Notes: generated from the sequence alone by a model not told the origin. A DNA stretch of 64,000 nt from Actinacidiphila yanglinensis (GCF_900107965.1 NZ_FNVU01000017.1:124001-188000); one strand, 5' to 3'; numbered from the stretch's first letter, positions 1-8,937 are shown. Made by a program: numbers and translations.

Positions 1-741
1 GTCCAGCGCGATCGGGGTGACCACGGCGACGGAGCCGTCCACCACGTTGGTGGCGTCCCAACTGCCGCCCATCCCGACCTCGACCACCGCCACGTCGACG
101 GGCGCGTCCGCGAAGGCGGCGTACGCCATGCCCGTGAGCACCTCGAAGAAGGACATCCGGTGCGGCTGGCTGTCGTCGATCATGCCGATGTACGGCAGGA
201 TGTCGCGGTAGATCTCGATGAAGCGCTCGGCGGGGATCGGGGTCCCGTCCAGGCTGATCCGCTCGGTCACCGACTGCACATGCGGGCTGGTGTAGCGGCC
301 GGTGCGCAGTTCGAAGGCGAGCAGCAGCCGCTCGATCATCCGCGCGGTGGAGGTCTTCCCGTTGGTGCCGGTGATGTGGATCGCCGGGTAGGAGCGCTGC
401 GGCTGGCCGAGCACGTCCATCAGTGCGGCCATGCGCTCCAAGGAGGGGTCGAGCTTCGTCTCGGGCCAGCGGCCCATCAGCTCGTCCTCGACCTCGCGCA
501 GCCGCTGGTCCAGTTCGGGGTCTTCCGGCCGGGACGGCACGTCGTCCTCGGGGGCGGGCGGGGTGACCTGGGCGCGCAGCGTACGGCTGCCGGCCTCGAT
601 GACCGCCATGTCCGCCTCGCGCGGCCCGTCGCCGTCCCCGCTGTCGTCGAACCTGTCGTCGCCGTCGGAGGTGTCCCCGTCGACGGCGTCGCCGGCGAAG
701 CCGTCGTCCGGGAAGTCGTCGTCCTGCCGGTGCTCGCTCAC
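1..741 (-). CDS. folC: Bifunctional dihydrofolate/folylpolyglutamate synthase, partial (3' part outside window)
   Basis: The first 247 residues of FolC, the Mur-ligase-fold enzyme that adds glutamate to dihydropteroate or folates in the cytoplasm. The ATP-binding P-loop HITGTNGKTST lies near residue 120, followed by RYTSPHV and the stretch VVEVGMGGSWDATN, all hallmark FolC motifs. The GTG start at 741 opens a roughly 75-residue Asp/Glu-rich N-terminal extension before the conserved fold; streptomycete FolC proteins often carry such a leader, but a later start cannot be excluded. The gene continues past position 1. It lies 75 bp downstream of valS on the same strand, so the two are probably co-transcribed, as in other Streptomyces. 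Confidence 0.95.
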   Translation of the reverse strand, partial: MSEHRQDDDFPDDGFAGDAVDGDTSDGDDRFDDSGDGDGPREADMAVIEAGSRTLRAQVTPPAPEDDVPSRPEDPELDQRLREVEDELMGRWPETKLDPSLERMAALMDVLGQPQRSYPAIHITGTNGKTSTARMIERLLLAFELRTGRYTSPHVQSVTERISLDGTPIPAERFIEIYRDILPYIGMIDDSQPHRMSFFEVLTGMAYAAFADAPVDVAVVEVGMGGSWDATNVVDGSVAVVTPIALD

Positions 742-816
742 GGCGTCCAGTCTACGGAACGGGCCCGGGCCTCTCGGCCCGGGCCCGTGCCGCGGCAGGC
801 GGCGGGTCGCGCGGGG

Positions 817-3453
817 TCAGCCGGCCGGCAGCGCGGCCAGCTGGGCGGTGATCCGGGCGATGTCCTCGTCGGCGGCGGCCAGCCGGGTGCGGATGCCCTC
901 GACCACCTTCTCGGGGGCCTTGCCGAGGAACGAGTCGTTCCCCAGCTTGCGCTCGGCCTGCTGCTTCTCCTTCTCCGCGGCGGCGAGGTCCTTGGCGAGC
1001 CGCTTGCGCTCGGCGGCCACGTCGATCGCGCCGGACAGGTCCAGGGCGACCCGCGCGCTGCCCACCGGGAGCGTCGCGGTGGCGTGGAAGCCCTCGCCGG
1101 CCGGCTGGAGCCGCAGGAGCTGCCGGATGGCGTCCTCGTGCGGCGGCAGCAGGGTGCCGGCCAGGGTCAGCTCGGCCGGGACCCGCTGGCCGGGCTGCAG
1201 TCCCTGGTCGTTGCGGAACCGGCGGACCTCGGTGACGAGCCGCTGGACCTCGGCGATCTCCGCCTCCGCGGCGGCGTCCCGGAAGCCGCTGTCGCGCGGC
1301 CAGTCCGCGGTGACCACGGTCTCCTTGCCGGTGAGGGTGGTCCACAGCGTCTCGGTGACGAACGGCACGATCGGGTGCAGCAGCCGCAGCGTGACGTCCA
1401 GCACCTCACCGAGCACCCGCCCGGAGACCCTGGCCGGATCACCGCCCTTGAGGAAGGTGGTCTTGGACAGCTCGACGTACCAGTCGAAGACCTCGTCCCA
1501 CGCGAAGTGGTAGAGCCCGTCGGAGAGTTTCGCGAACTGGTAGTCGTCGTAGAACGCGTCGACCTCCGCGACGACCGTGTTCAGCCGGGACAGCACCCAG
1601 CGGTCGGTCGCGGACATCTCCTCGGGTGCCGGCAGCGGACCCTCGACGGTGGCGCCGTTCATCAGGGCGAACCGCGTCGCGTTCCACACCTTGTTGGCGA
1701 AGTTGCGGGAGGCCTGGACCCAGTCCTCGCCGATCGGCACGTCCGCGCCGGGGTTGGCGCCGCGGGCCAGGGTGAAGCGGACCGCGTCCGAGCCGTAGGC
1801 GTTCATCCAGTCCAGCGGGTCCACCGAGTTGGGGTTGGACTTGGACATCTTCTTGCCGAACTCGTCGCGGACCAGGCCGGTCAGCGCGATGGTGTGGAAC
1901 GGCGCGACGCCGTCCATCGCGTAGAGGCCGAACATCATCATCCGGGCGACCCAGAAGAAGATGATGTCGTGGCCGGTGAGCAGGACGTCGGTCGGGTAGA
2001 ACTTCGCCAGGTCCGGGGTCTGCTCGGGCCAGCCCAGGGTGGAGAAGGGCCACAGGCCGGAGGAGAACCAGGTGTCCAGGACGTCGGAGTCCTGGGTCCA
2101 GCCCTCGGCGGCCGGGGGCGGCTGCTCGTCGGGACCGACGCAGACCTGCTCGCCGTTCGGCCCGTACCAGACCGGGATGCGGTGGCCCCACCACAGCTGC
2201 CGCGAGATGCACCAGTCGTGCATGTTGTCGACCCAGTCGAAGTACCGCTTCTCCATCTCCTGCGGGTGGATGCGGACCCGGCCGTCGCGAACCGCGTCGC
2301 CGGCCGCGCGGGCCAGCGGCTCGACCTTGACCCACCACTGGAGCGACAGCCGCGGCTCGATGGTGGTCTTGCAGCGCGAGCAGTGGCCGACGGAGTGGAC
2401 GTAGGGACGCTTCTCGGCCACGATCCGGCCCTGCTCGCGCAGCGCCTCGACGATCGCCGACCGCGCCTCGAAGCGGTCCAGACCCTGGAACGGGCCCGGG
2501 GCGGTGATCACCGCGCGCTCGTCCATGACGGTCAGCGACTCGAGGTTGTGCCGGCGGCCGATCGCGAAGTCGTTCGGATCGTGGGCCGGGGTGACCTTGA
2601 CCGCGCCGGTGCCGAACTCGGGGTCGACGTGCTCGTCGGCGACCACCGGGATGGTCCGGTCGGTGAGCGGCAGCTTGATCCGCCGGCCGACCAGATGGGC
2701 GTACCGCGCGTCGTCGGGGTGGACCGCGACCGCGGTGTCGCCGAGCATCGTCTCGACCCGGGTGGTGGCGACCACGACGGTGTCGTCGCCCTCGCCGTAG
2801 CGCAGGGAGACCAGCTCGCCGTCGTCGTCCTGGTAGTCCACCTCGATGTCGGAGATGGCGGTCATGCAGCGCGGGCACCAGTTGATGATCCGCTCGGCGC
2901 GGTAGATCAACTCGTCGTCGTAGAGCTTCTTGAAGATGGTCTGGACGGCCTTGGACAGGCCCTCGTCCATGGTGAAGCGCTCGCGGGACCAGTCGACGCC
3001 GTCGCCGAGCCGGCGCATCTGACCGAGGATGCGGCCGCCGTACTCCTCCTTCCACCGCCAGGTGCGCGCGACGAACTCCTCGCGGCCCACGTCCTGCCGG
3101 GACTTGCCCTCCTCGGCGAGCTGCTGCTCCACCTTGTTCTGCGTGGCGATGCCCGCGTGGTCCATGCCGGGCAGCCACAGCGCTTCGTACCCCTGCATGC
3201 GCTTGCGGCGGGTGAGGGCGTCCATCAGCGTGTGCTGGAAGGCGTGGCCGAGGTGGAGGGTTCCCGTGACGTTCGGCGGCGGGATGACGATGGTGTACGG
3301 CGGCTTGTCGCTCTTGGCGTCGGCCTCGAAGTAGCCGCGCTCCACCCACCGCTCGTACAGCGGCCCCTCTACCTCGGCCGGCGTGTACTGGGTCGGCAGA
3401 TGGGGGTCGCTGTGCTGCCCGCTGTCGGGGCGCGGATGAGTGTTGTCGGTCAC
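817..3453 (-). CDS. valS: Valine--tRNA ligase
   Basis: Class I aminoacyl-tRNA synthetase of 878 aa that charges tRNA-Val, with an editing (CP1) domain that hydrolyses misacylated Thr-tRNA. The HIGH motif appears as PPNVTGTLHLGHAFQH near residue 45, and the KMSKS loop as KKMSKSNPNSVDPLDW in the second half. The C-terminal 65 residues (IDVAAERKRLAKDLAAAEKE onward) form the predicted coiled-coil arm typical of ValRS. The GTG start at 3453 gives the usual N-terminus MTDNTHPRP; the open frame extends far upstream but that part has no ValRS similarity. It precedes folC on the same strand and diverges from the P/Q-rich gene at 3628. Confidence 0.97.
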   Translation of the reverse strand: MTDNTHPRPDSGQHSDPHLPTQYTPAEVEGPLYERWVERGYFEADAKSDKPPYTIVIPPPNVTGTLHLGHAFQHTLMDALTRRKRMQGYEALWLPGMDHAGIATQNKVEQQLAEEGKSRQDVGREEFVARTWRWKEEYGGRILGQMRRLGDGVDWSRERFTMDEGLSKAVQTIFKKLYDDELIYRAERIINWCPRCMTAISDIEVDYQDDDGELVSLRYGEGDDTVVVATTRVETMLGDTAVAVHPDDARYAHLVGRRIKLPLTDRTIPVVADEHVDPEFGTGAVKVTPAHDPNDFAIGRRHNLESLTVMDERAVITAPGPFQGLDRFEARSAIVEALREQGRIVAEKRPYVHSVGHCSRCKTTIEPRLSLQWWVKVEPLARAAGDAVRDGRVRIHPQEMEKRYFDWVDNMHDWCISRQLWWGHRIPVWYGPNGEQVCVGPDEQPPPAAEGWTQDSDVLDTWFSSGLWPFSTLGWPEQTPDLAKFYPTDVLLTGHDIIFFWVARMMMFGLYAMDGVAPFHTIALTGLVRDEFGKKMSKSNPNSVDPLDWMNAYGSDAVRFTLARGANPGADVPIGEDWVQASRNFANKVWNATRFALMNGATVEGPLPAPEEMSATDRWVLSRLNTVVAEVDAFYDDYQFAKLSDGLYHFAWDEVFDWYVELSKTTFLKGGDPARVSGRVLGEVLDVTLRLLHPIVPFVTETLWTTLTGKETVVTADWPRDSGFRDAAAEAEIAEVQRLVTEVRRFRNDQGLQPGQRVPAELTLAGTLLPPHEDAIRQLLRLQPAGEGFHATATLPVGSARVALDLSGAIDVAAERKRLAKDLAAAEKEKQQAERKLGNDSFLGKAPEKVVEGIRTRLAAADEDIARITAQLAALPAG

Positions 3454-3588
3454 GATGCCGATTCTAGTGGGCCCGCGGCTTTGCTCCCGACTGCTTATCC
3501 ACAGGGCCTCCACAGGGCGGTCCGGGGCGGTCCGCGGACTTCGTACCGAATCGGTCGCGGGCGCCAGGGGCCGCGCGAACGCGGGGTG

Positions 3589-3627
3589 CGGGAGGATGAG
3601 CGCAATCGTCAACGGAGGGGACGAACC
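3589..3627 (+). repeat. Duplicated leader of the P/Q-rich gene pair, copy 1
   Basis: The block from CGGGAGGATG to the start codon, including the strong ribosome binding site GGAGGGG at 3614-3620, recurs at 4755-4793 with exactly the same 39-bp spacing to the ATG. GAGGAT at 3592-3597 is a possible -10 element. The shared leader suggests the tandem duplication carried its own promoter and RBS. Confidence 0.6.
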
Positions 3628-4626
3628 ATGAGCTACAACGAGCCGCCGCCGAACCCGTACGGCAACCAACCCCAGGGTGGCGGCTACGGCCAGCCCCAGC
3701 CCGGCCCGCCGCAGCAGGGCGGCTACGGGCAGCCCCCGCAGCAGGGCGGTTACGGCCAGCCCCAGGCGCAGCCCGGCTACGGCTACCCCCAGCAGGCCCC
3801 GCCGCCCACCCCGCCGTACGGCGGCCAGGCACCCCAGCAGCCCGCGTACGGCCAGCAGCCCGGCTACGGCCAGCAACCGCCCTACGGCCAGATACCGCAG
3901 CAGCCCGGCTACGGCTACCCGCAGCCCCCGCAAGGCGGGAACGGCAAGCGCAACGGCCTCATCATCGGCATCGTCGTCGCGGTGATCGCGGTCGGCGCCG
4001 GCGTCTACTTCGCCACCAGCGGCGGCAGCGGCAACTCCTCCTCCCTGCACGACGACGGCAAGAAGTACACGCTCACCACCCCCGACACCGTCGCGGGCGA
4101 GTACCAGAAGAACGACGACTTCTCCGACGACTCGGCCTTCGAGGACGACAACATCACCAAGCTGGAGGCGCTCGGCGTCAGCAGCCCGAAGCAGGCCGGC
4201 GCCGGATACCTCAAGGGCGACGAGAGCAGCGGGAACGTGCTGGACTTCGGCGGTGTCCACGGCACCGTCAAGGACCCGGCCAAGGCGCTCGACGGGACCT
4301 TCGAGATGCTCGACAAGGGCACCCAGGAGGACGCCGAGAAGGGCACCAAGGTCGAGGTCGTCGGCAGCCCCCAGACGGTACACCCGACCGGGATGAAGAC
4401 CGACGCCCTGATGAAGTGCCAGCGGGTCAACGAGACCGAGGTGGACTCCGGTCAGACCATCACCATCCACACCACCGTGTGCGTGTGGGCGGACTACAGC
4501 ACCGTCGGGTACATCATCCCGATCGACCTCGCCTCGGCGATCAGTGGCGGCGGCACGGCCCCGGCCCTGAACGACGCCGCGAACCTGACGGCCAAGGTGC
4601 GCAACGACGTCGAGGTCCCCGCCTGA
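3628..4626 (+). CDS. P/Q/G/Y-rich single-pass membrane protein (tandem paralogue 1)
   Basis: 332-aa protein of unknown function. Residues 1 to about 105 are a low-complexity cytoplasmic tail built from GGYGQP and PGYGQQ repeats. A basic stop (NGKRNG) and one membrane segment (LIIGIVVAVIAVGAGVYFAT) follow, then an extracytoplasmic domain of about 200 residues starting LHDDGKKYTLTTPDTVAG. The two Cys in MKCQ and TVCVW could form a disulfide. There is no cleavable signal peptide, so it should be a type II-like anchored protein with its C-terminus outside. Its neighbour at 4794 is a close copy. Gly/Pro/Tyr/Gln-rich tails of this kind occur in many actinobacterial envelope proteins, but I cannot assign a function. 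Confidence 0.85.
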   Translation: MSYNEPPPNPYGNQPQGGGYGQPQPGPPQQGGYGQPPQQGGYGQPQAQPGYGYPQQAPPPTPPYGGQAPQQPAYGQQPGYGQQPPYGQIPQQPGYGYPQPPQGGNGKRNGLIIGIVVAVIAVGAGVYFATSGGSGNSSSLHDDGKKYTLTTPDTVAGEYQKNDDFSDDSAFEDDNITKLEALGVSSPKQAGAGYLKGDESSGNVLDFGGVHGTVKDPAKALDGTFEMLDKGTQEDAEKGTKVEVVGSPQTVHPTGMKTDALMKCQRVNETEVDSGQTITIHTTVCVWADYSTVGYIIPIDLASAISGGGTAPALNDAANLTAKVRNDVEVPA

Positions 4627-4663
4627 GTCGAGGTCCCCGCCCAGAGCGCTCCGCCACCACCCG

Positions 4664-4732
4664 CCGGGGGCGCAACCGGTCCTGAACCAGGCCGTCATGA
4701 CGACACCTGTTACGGATCGGTTGCGCCCCCGG
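4664..4732. terminator. Long inverted repeat after the first P/Q-rich gene
   Basis: Arms 4664-4678 (CCGGGGGCGCAACCG) and 4718-4732 are perfect 15-bp reverse complements around a 39-nt loop. It lies 37 bp after the stop codon and before the second paralogue, so it may attenuate read-through or separate the two transcripts. There is no U tract, as is usual for streptomycete terminators. Confidence 0.6.
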
Positions 4733-4754
4733 GGTCGGGAAGGGGCACGCCATC

Positions 4755-4793
4755 CGGGAGGATGGGCGGACTCGTTAACGGAGGGGACGAACC
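4755..4793 (+). repeat. Duplicated leader of the P/Q-rich gene pair, copy 2
   Basis: Second copy of the leader described at 3589-3627, with the same CGGGAGGATG start, the same GGAGGGGACGAACC ribosome binding region and identical distance to the ATG. A few positions in the middle differ. Confidence 0.6.
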
Positions 4794-5819
4794 ATGAGCT
4801 ACAACCAGCCGCCGCCGAACCCGTACGGCAACCAACCCCAGGGTGGCGGCTACGGCCAACCGCAGCCCGGCCCGCCGCCGCAGGGCGGCTACGGCCAGCC
4901 CCCGCAGCAGGGCGGCTACGGGCAACCGCAGCAAGGCGGTTACGGCCAGCCGCAGGCCCAGCCCGGCTACGGCTACCCCCAGCAGGCCCCGCCCCCCGCC
5001 CCGCCGTACGGCGGCCAGGCACCTCAACAGCCCGCGTACGGCCAGCAGCCCGGCTACGGCCAGCAACCGCCCTACGGCCAGGTGCCCCAGCAGCAGGGCT
5101 ACGGCTACCCGCAGCCGCCGCAGGGCGGGAACGGCAAGCGGAACGGCCTCATCATCGGCGTGGTCGTGGCCCTGGTCGCGGTCGGCGCAGGCGTCTTCTT
5201 CGCCACCAAGGGCGGCGGCAGCAGCTCGTCGTCGCTGCACGACGACGGCAAGAAGTACACGCTCACCACCCCCGACACCGTCGCCGGCAGCTACACCAAG
5301 AGCAACGACTCGGGCAGCGACGGCTTCGACGACGACGACCTCACGAAGATCAAGGCGCTGGGCGTCAGCGACCCGACGCAGGTCAGCGCCGCCTACACGA
5401 AGGGCAGTTCGGCCCTGGCCAGCCAGCTGCTGGAGTTCTCCGGTGTCTACGGCACCGTCAAGGACCCCAACAAGGTCGTCGACGGCATGTTCGCGATGCT
5501 GAAGCAGGGCACCGAGGAGGACAAGAAGGACGGCACGAAGGTCGAGACCTCGGGCAGCCCGCAGTCCGTCAAGCCCGCAGGCATGAAGAGCGACGCGATC
5601 ATGAAGTGCCAGACGATCAAGGAGACCGGCCAGGATTCCGGCCAGACCGTCACCATCAACACGACGGTCTGCGTGTGGGCCGACTACAGCACGGTCGCCT
5701 ACATCCTGCCCGTCGACACCGCCGCTGCCGTCGCCGGCGGCGGCAGCGCCCCGTCCATCAGCGACGCGGCCGACCTGACGAGCAAGGTCCGCAACGACGT
5801 CGAGGTGGAGGCCTCCTAG
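4794..5819 (+). CDS. P/Q/G/Y-rich single-pass membrane protein (tandem paralogue 2)
   Basis: 341-aa paralogue of the preceding gene with the same order: PGYGQQ-type repeat tail (about residues 1-115, one extra GGYGQPQQ unit), NGKRNG, a membrane segment (LIIGVVVALVAVGAGVFFAT) and a LHDDGKKYTLTTPDTVAG extracytoplasmic domain. The tail and membrane segment are almost identical to copy 1, while the outer domain has diverged substantially (for example SYTKSNDSGSDG against EYQKNDDFSDDS). Both keep the MKCQ and TVCVW cysteines. It is followed by a strong bidirectional terminator separating it from clpX. Function unknown. Confidence 0.85.
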   Translation: MSYNQPPPNPYGNQPQGGGYGQPQPGPPPQGGYGQPPQQGGYGQPQQGGYGQPQAQPGYGYPQQAPPPAPPYGGQAPQQPAYGQQPGYGQQPPYGQVPQQQGYGYPQPPQGGNGKRNGLIIGVVVALVAVGAGVFFATKGGGSSSSSLHDDGKKYTLTTPDTVAGSYTKSNDSGSDGFDDDDLTKIKALGVSDPTQVSAAYTKGSSALASQLLEFSGVYGTVKDPNKVVDGMFAMLKQGTEEDKKDGTKVETSGSPQSVKPAGMKSDAIMKCQTIKETGQDSGQTVTINTTVCVWADYSTVAYILPVDTAAAVAGGGSAPSISDAADLTSKVRNDVEVEAS

Positions 5820-5840
5820 CCGCACCTGCGACGCGCACAC

Positions 5841-5887
5841 CACGAAGGGGGGCACCCCGGTCGAAGAACCGGGGTGCCCCCTTCGTG
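5841..5887. terminator. Bidirectional terminator between the P/Q-rich gene and clpX
   Basis: Left arm 5841-5860 pairs with right arm 5869-5887 over 19 bp with a single bulged G and an 8-nt loop (TCGAAGAA). It lies between two convergent genes, 21 bp after one stop and 34 bp after the other. Confidence 0.88.
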
Positions 5888-5921
5888 TGCCGCGTCGCCA
5901 ACCCCGCGGGGCCGGCGGTTG

Positions 5922-7205
5922 TTACGCGCTCTTCTGCTCGCCCTGGCCCGCGATGCGCGGGTCGCGCGGCACGAGGGTCGGGTTGACGTTGGAGTGCACG
6001 ACGTCGGCGGTGACGACGACGCGGGCGACGTCCTGACGGGACGGCACCTCGTACATCACCGACATCAGCACCTCCTCCATGATGGCGCGCAGGCCGCGGG
6101 CGCCGGTCTGCCGCAGGATCGCCTGGTCGGCGATGGCCTCCAGCGCGCCGCGCTCGAACTCCAGCTCCACGCCGTCGAGTTCAAAGAGCTTCTGGTACTG
6201 CTTGACCAGGGCGTTGCGCGGCTCGACGAGGATCTGGAGCAGCGCCTCGCGGTCGAGGTTGTGCACGTTGGTGATCACCGGCAGGCGGCCGATGAACTCG
6301 GGGATCATGCCGAACTTCACCAGGTCCTCCGGCATGATCTCGGAGAACTGGTCGGCCATGTTCAGCTCGCGCTTGGAGCGGATGGTCGCGCCGAAGCCGA
6401 TGCCCTTGGCGCCCGCCCGGGCCTCGATGATCTTCTCCAGACCAGCGAAGGCGCCGCCCACGATGAACAGCACGTTCGTGGTGTCGATCTGGATGAACTC
6501 CTGGTGCGGGTGCTTGCGGCCGCCCTGCGGCGGCACGGAGGCGGTGGTGCCCTCCAGGATCTTCAGCAGCGCCTGCTGGACGCCCTCGCCGGAGACGTCG
6601 CGGGTGATCGACGGGTTCTCGCTCTTGCGGGCGACCTTGTCGATCTCGTCGATGTAGATGATGCCGGTCTCGGCCTTCTTGACGTCGTAGTCCGCCGCCT
6701 GGATCAGCTTCAGCAGGATGTTCTCGACGTCCTCGCCGACGTATCCCGCCTCGGTAAGGGCGGTGGCGTCGGCGATGGCGAACGGCACGTTCAGCATGCG
6801 AGCGAGGGTCTGCGCGAGCAGCGTCTTGCCGGAGCCGGTCGGGCCGAGCAGCAGGATGTTGGACTTCGCCAGCTCGATGGCGTCGTCGTGGCCGGGACGA
6901 CCGCTCTCACCGGCCTGGACCCGCTTGTAGTGGTTGTACACCGCGACCGACAGGGCCTTCTTGGCCGGCGCCTGCCCGACGACGTAGCTCTCCAGGAACT
7001 CGTAGATCTCCCGCGGCTTGGGCAGGTCCTCCCAGCGCACCTCGGAGGACTCGGCGAGCTCCTCCTCGATGATCTCGTTGCAGAGGTCGATGCACTCGTC
7101 GCAGATGTAGACACCGGGACCTGCGATGAGCTTCTTCACCTGCTTCTGGCTCTTTCCGCAGAACGAGCACTTCAGCAGGTCTCCGCCGTCACCGATGCGT
7201 GCCAC
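5922..7205 (-). CDS. clpX: ATP-dependent Clp protease ATP-binding subunit ClpX
   Basis: 427-aa AAA+ unfoldase that delivers substrates to ClpP. The N-terminal zinc-binding domain has two CxxC pairs (LLKCSFCGKSQ and VYICDECIDLC). Walker A is LLGPTGSGKTLLAQ, Walker B is IIYIDEID, and the pore loop and sensor region follow. The chosen start is GTG at 7205, giving MARIGDGGDLLKCSF as in other Streptomyces ClpX. A TTG 13 codons upstream is possible but lacks family support. A purine-rich GAAGGGGAAAG lies just upstream. It follows clpP2 with a 161-bp gap and may have its own promoter. Confidence 0.97.
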   Translation of the reverse strand: MARIGDGGDLLKCSFCGKSQKQVKKLIAGPGVYICDECIDLCNEIIEEELAESSEVRWEDLPKPREIYEFLESYVVGQAPAKKALSVAVYNHYKRVQAGESGRPGHDDAIELAKSNILLLGPTGSGKTLLAQTLARMLNVPFAIADATALTEAGYVGEDVENILLKLIQAADYDVKKAETGIIYIDEIDKVARKSENPSITRDVSGEGVQQALLKILEGTTASVPPQGGRKHPHQEFIQIDTTNVLFIVGGAFAGLEKIIEARAGAKGIGFGATIRSKRELNMADQFSEIMPEDLVKFGMIPEFIGRLPVITNVHNLDREALLQILVEPRNALVKQYQKLFELDGVELEFERGALEAIADQAILRQTGARGLRAIMEEVLMSVMYEVPSRQDVARVVVTADVVHSNVNPTLVPRDPRIAGQGEQKSA

Positions 7206-7308
7206 GAGGTCTTTCCCCTTCGCCTGGGCTCCGCCGACCTTCAACGGGGCCTGGTGCTTCTCTCATCGACGGTACCTTGCCGCGCCCTCCGTGTGGGCCC
7301 CCCTGGAC

Positions 7309-7327
7309 GTACTCGCGATCCGAGTAC
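7309..7327. promoter_or_regulatory. Palindrome in the clpP2-clpX gap
   Basis: GTACTCG (7309-7315) and CGAGTAC (7321-7327) are perfect 7-bp arms around CGATC. It lies about 100 bp upstream of the clpX start. It could be an operator or a weak hairpin; I know no matching regulator. Confidence 0.35.
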
Positions 7328-7366
7328 CCGCCGGGTCCCGCACGGAGAGCGCAGCTTACCCGTCCT

Positions 7367-8050
7367 TCAGACGCCCACGGACGTCTTGCGGGTGGACACG
7401 ATCTGGTCGACCAGCCCGTAGGCCAGCGACTCCTCCGCGGTGAGGATCTTGTCGCGCTCGATGTCGTCGCGGATCTGCTCGATCGGCGTGGTGGAGTGCT
7501 TGGCGAGCATCTCCTCCAGCTGCTGGCGCATCCGGATGATCTCGTTGGCCGCGATCTCCAGGTCGGAGACCTGGCCGCGGCCGGTCTCGCTGTACGGCTG
7601 GTGGATGAGCACCCGCGCGTTGGGCAGCGCCATCCGCTTGCCGGGGCTGCCGGCCGCGAGCAGCACGGCCGCCGCGGAGGCCGCCTGGCCCATGCAGACC
7701 GTCTGGATGTCGGGCTTCACGAACTGCATCGTGTCGTAGATCGCGGTCAGCGCCGTGAAGGAGCCGCCGGGGCTGTTGATGTAGACCGAGATGTCCCGGT
7801 CGGGGTCCATCGACTCCAGGCACAGCAGCTGCGCCATGACGTCGTTGGCGGAGGCGTCGTCGATCTGCACGCCGAGGAAGATCACGCGCTCCTCGAAGAG
7901 CTTCGCGTACGGGTCGTACTCGCGCACGCCCTGCGAGGTGCGCTCGACGAAGCGCGGGATGACATAGCGGGCCTCCGCGCCGAACAGGCCGGGCCGCTCG
8001 GCCGCGGTGCGCTCGTAGAGGCCGCTGCCGGGGAAGTTCAAGGGGTTCAC
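7367..8050 (-). CDS. clpP2: ATP-dependent Clp protease proteolytic subunit ClpP2
   Basis: 227-aa serine protease subunit of the Clp complex (family S14). The catalytic Ser is in CMGQAASAAAVLL, the His in VLIHQPYSE and the Asp in DDIERDK. The longer N-terminus and second position in the operon fit Streptomyces ClpP2, which pairs with ClpP1 in mixed complexes. Two in-frame GTG codons are possible: the one at 8056 abuts the ribosome binding site GGAGAGG with no spacer, whereas GTG at 8050 lies six bases beyond it, so I use 8050. It sits 112 bp after clpP1 and before clpX. Confidence 0.96.
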   Translation of the reverse strand: MNPLNFPGSGLYERTAAERPGLFGAEARYVIPRFVERTSQGVREYDPYAKLFEERVIFLGVQIDDASANDVMAQLLCLESMDPDRDISVYINSPGGSFTALTAIYDTMQFVKPDIQTVCMGQAASAAAVLLAAGSPGKRMALPNARVLIHQPYSETGRGQVSDLEIAANEIIRMRQQLEEMLAKHSTTPIEQIRDDIERDKILTAEESLAYGLVDQIVSTRKTSVGV

Positions 8051-8162
8051 GTCCACCCTCTCCAGGTGATGAGGTGCGTCGAGATGTCGGGGGCCGGGCG
8101 GGCGCGGCCGGTGCGCCGGCCCTGCCGGGCGGGCGCGGCCGATGCCACCGGTGCGGCCTGCC

Positions 8163-8789
8163 TCAGGAGGCGGGCGCCGCGCCGGTGCCGCCGCCGCCGG
8201 GGACGTGCGCGGCGGAGAGCATCACGCCGTCCACCAGGCCGTACTCCCGCGCCTCCTCTGCGGAGAACCAGCGGTCGCGGTCGGAGTCCTTGGTGATCTG
8301 CTCGAAGCTCTGCCCGGAGTGCTCGGCGATCAGCTCGGCCATCCGGCGCTTGGTGTGCAGCAGCTGCTCGGCCTGGATCTTGATGTCGGTGGCCGAGCCG
8401 CCGAGGCCCGCGGAGGGCTGGTGCATCAGGATGCGGGTGTTCGGCAGCGCGAACCGCTTGCCGGGGGTGCCCGCGGTGAGCAGGAACTGGCCCATCGAGG
8501 CGGCCATGCCCATCGCGATGGTGACCACGTCGTTCTTGATGAACTGCATCGTGTCGTAGATCGCCATGCCGGCGGTCACGGAGCCGCCGGGGCTGTTGAT
8601 GTAAAGGAAGATGTCCTTGTCGGGCTCAGCCGCGAGGAGAAGAAGCTGCGCGGTGATCCTGTTGGCGATGTCGTCGTCGACCGCCTGGCCGAGGAAGATG
8701 ATCCGCTCGCCGAGCAGTCGGTTGTAGACCTGGTCGCCGAGACCGCCCGGGCTCGGCTCGCCGGCGGCGGTAGGCATCGGAGTCGTCAC
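8163..8789 (-). CDS. clpP1: ATP-dependent Clp protease proteolytic subunit ClpP1
   Basis: 208-aa ClpP with the full catalytic triad: Ser in GMAASMGQF, His in ILMHQPSAG, Asp in KDSDRDRW. It is the first gene of the clpP1-clpP2 unit, as in Streptomyces, where loss of ClpP1 affects differentiation. The GTG start at 8789 lies after GGTGGATAC; an ATG five codons later is an alternative. The 3' end has a Gly/Ala/Pro-rich tail. Upstream are a -10/-35 pair and a ClgR-type operator (see 8894-8951). Confidence 0.96.
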   Translation of the reverse strand: MTTPMPTAAGEPSPGGLGDQVYNRLLGERIIFLGQAVDDDIANRITAQLLLLAAEPDKDIFLYINSPGGSVTAGMAIYDTMQFIKNDVVTIAMGMAASMGQFLLTAGTPGKRFALPNTRILMHQPSAGLGGSATDIKIQAEQLLHTKRRMAELIAEHSGQSFEQITKDSDRDRWFSAEEAREYGLVDGVMLSAAHVPGGGGTGAAPAS

Positions 8790-8893
8790 GTATCCACCTG
8801 CTCGTTGTCAGACGGTCGAAGTGGCCGTCACGGTCTTCGTCCGGGCGGGAGCGGCGCTGACTCGAGCCGCCACCCCTGCCCTCCTACTTGTGG

Positions 8894-8921
8894 ACCCTAA
8901 CGCGCAGGTGGGGCCCAGCAA
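8894..8921 (-). promoter_or_regulatory. clpP1 promoter
   Basis: On the minus strand TTGCTG (8921-8916) is separated by 16 bp from TAGGGT (8899-8894). TAGGGT is a strong -10 form for vegetative sigma HrdB. The implied start near 8887 leaves a leader of about 100 nt before clpP1. Confidence 0.6.
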
Positions 8922-8937
8922 TCCCCTACGCGGGACT

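Noticed and set aside
160..4626. Very long plus-strand open frame of 1488 codons covering valS antisense
   Set aside because: It is the reverse-strand shadow of folC/valS in a GC-rich genome. Only the last 333 codons, from 3628, have real coding features.
817..5022. Extension of the valS frame to 1401 codons
   Set aside because: The upstream part lies antisense to the P/Q-rich genes; ValRS similarity begins at the GTG at 3453.
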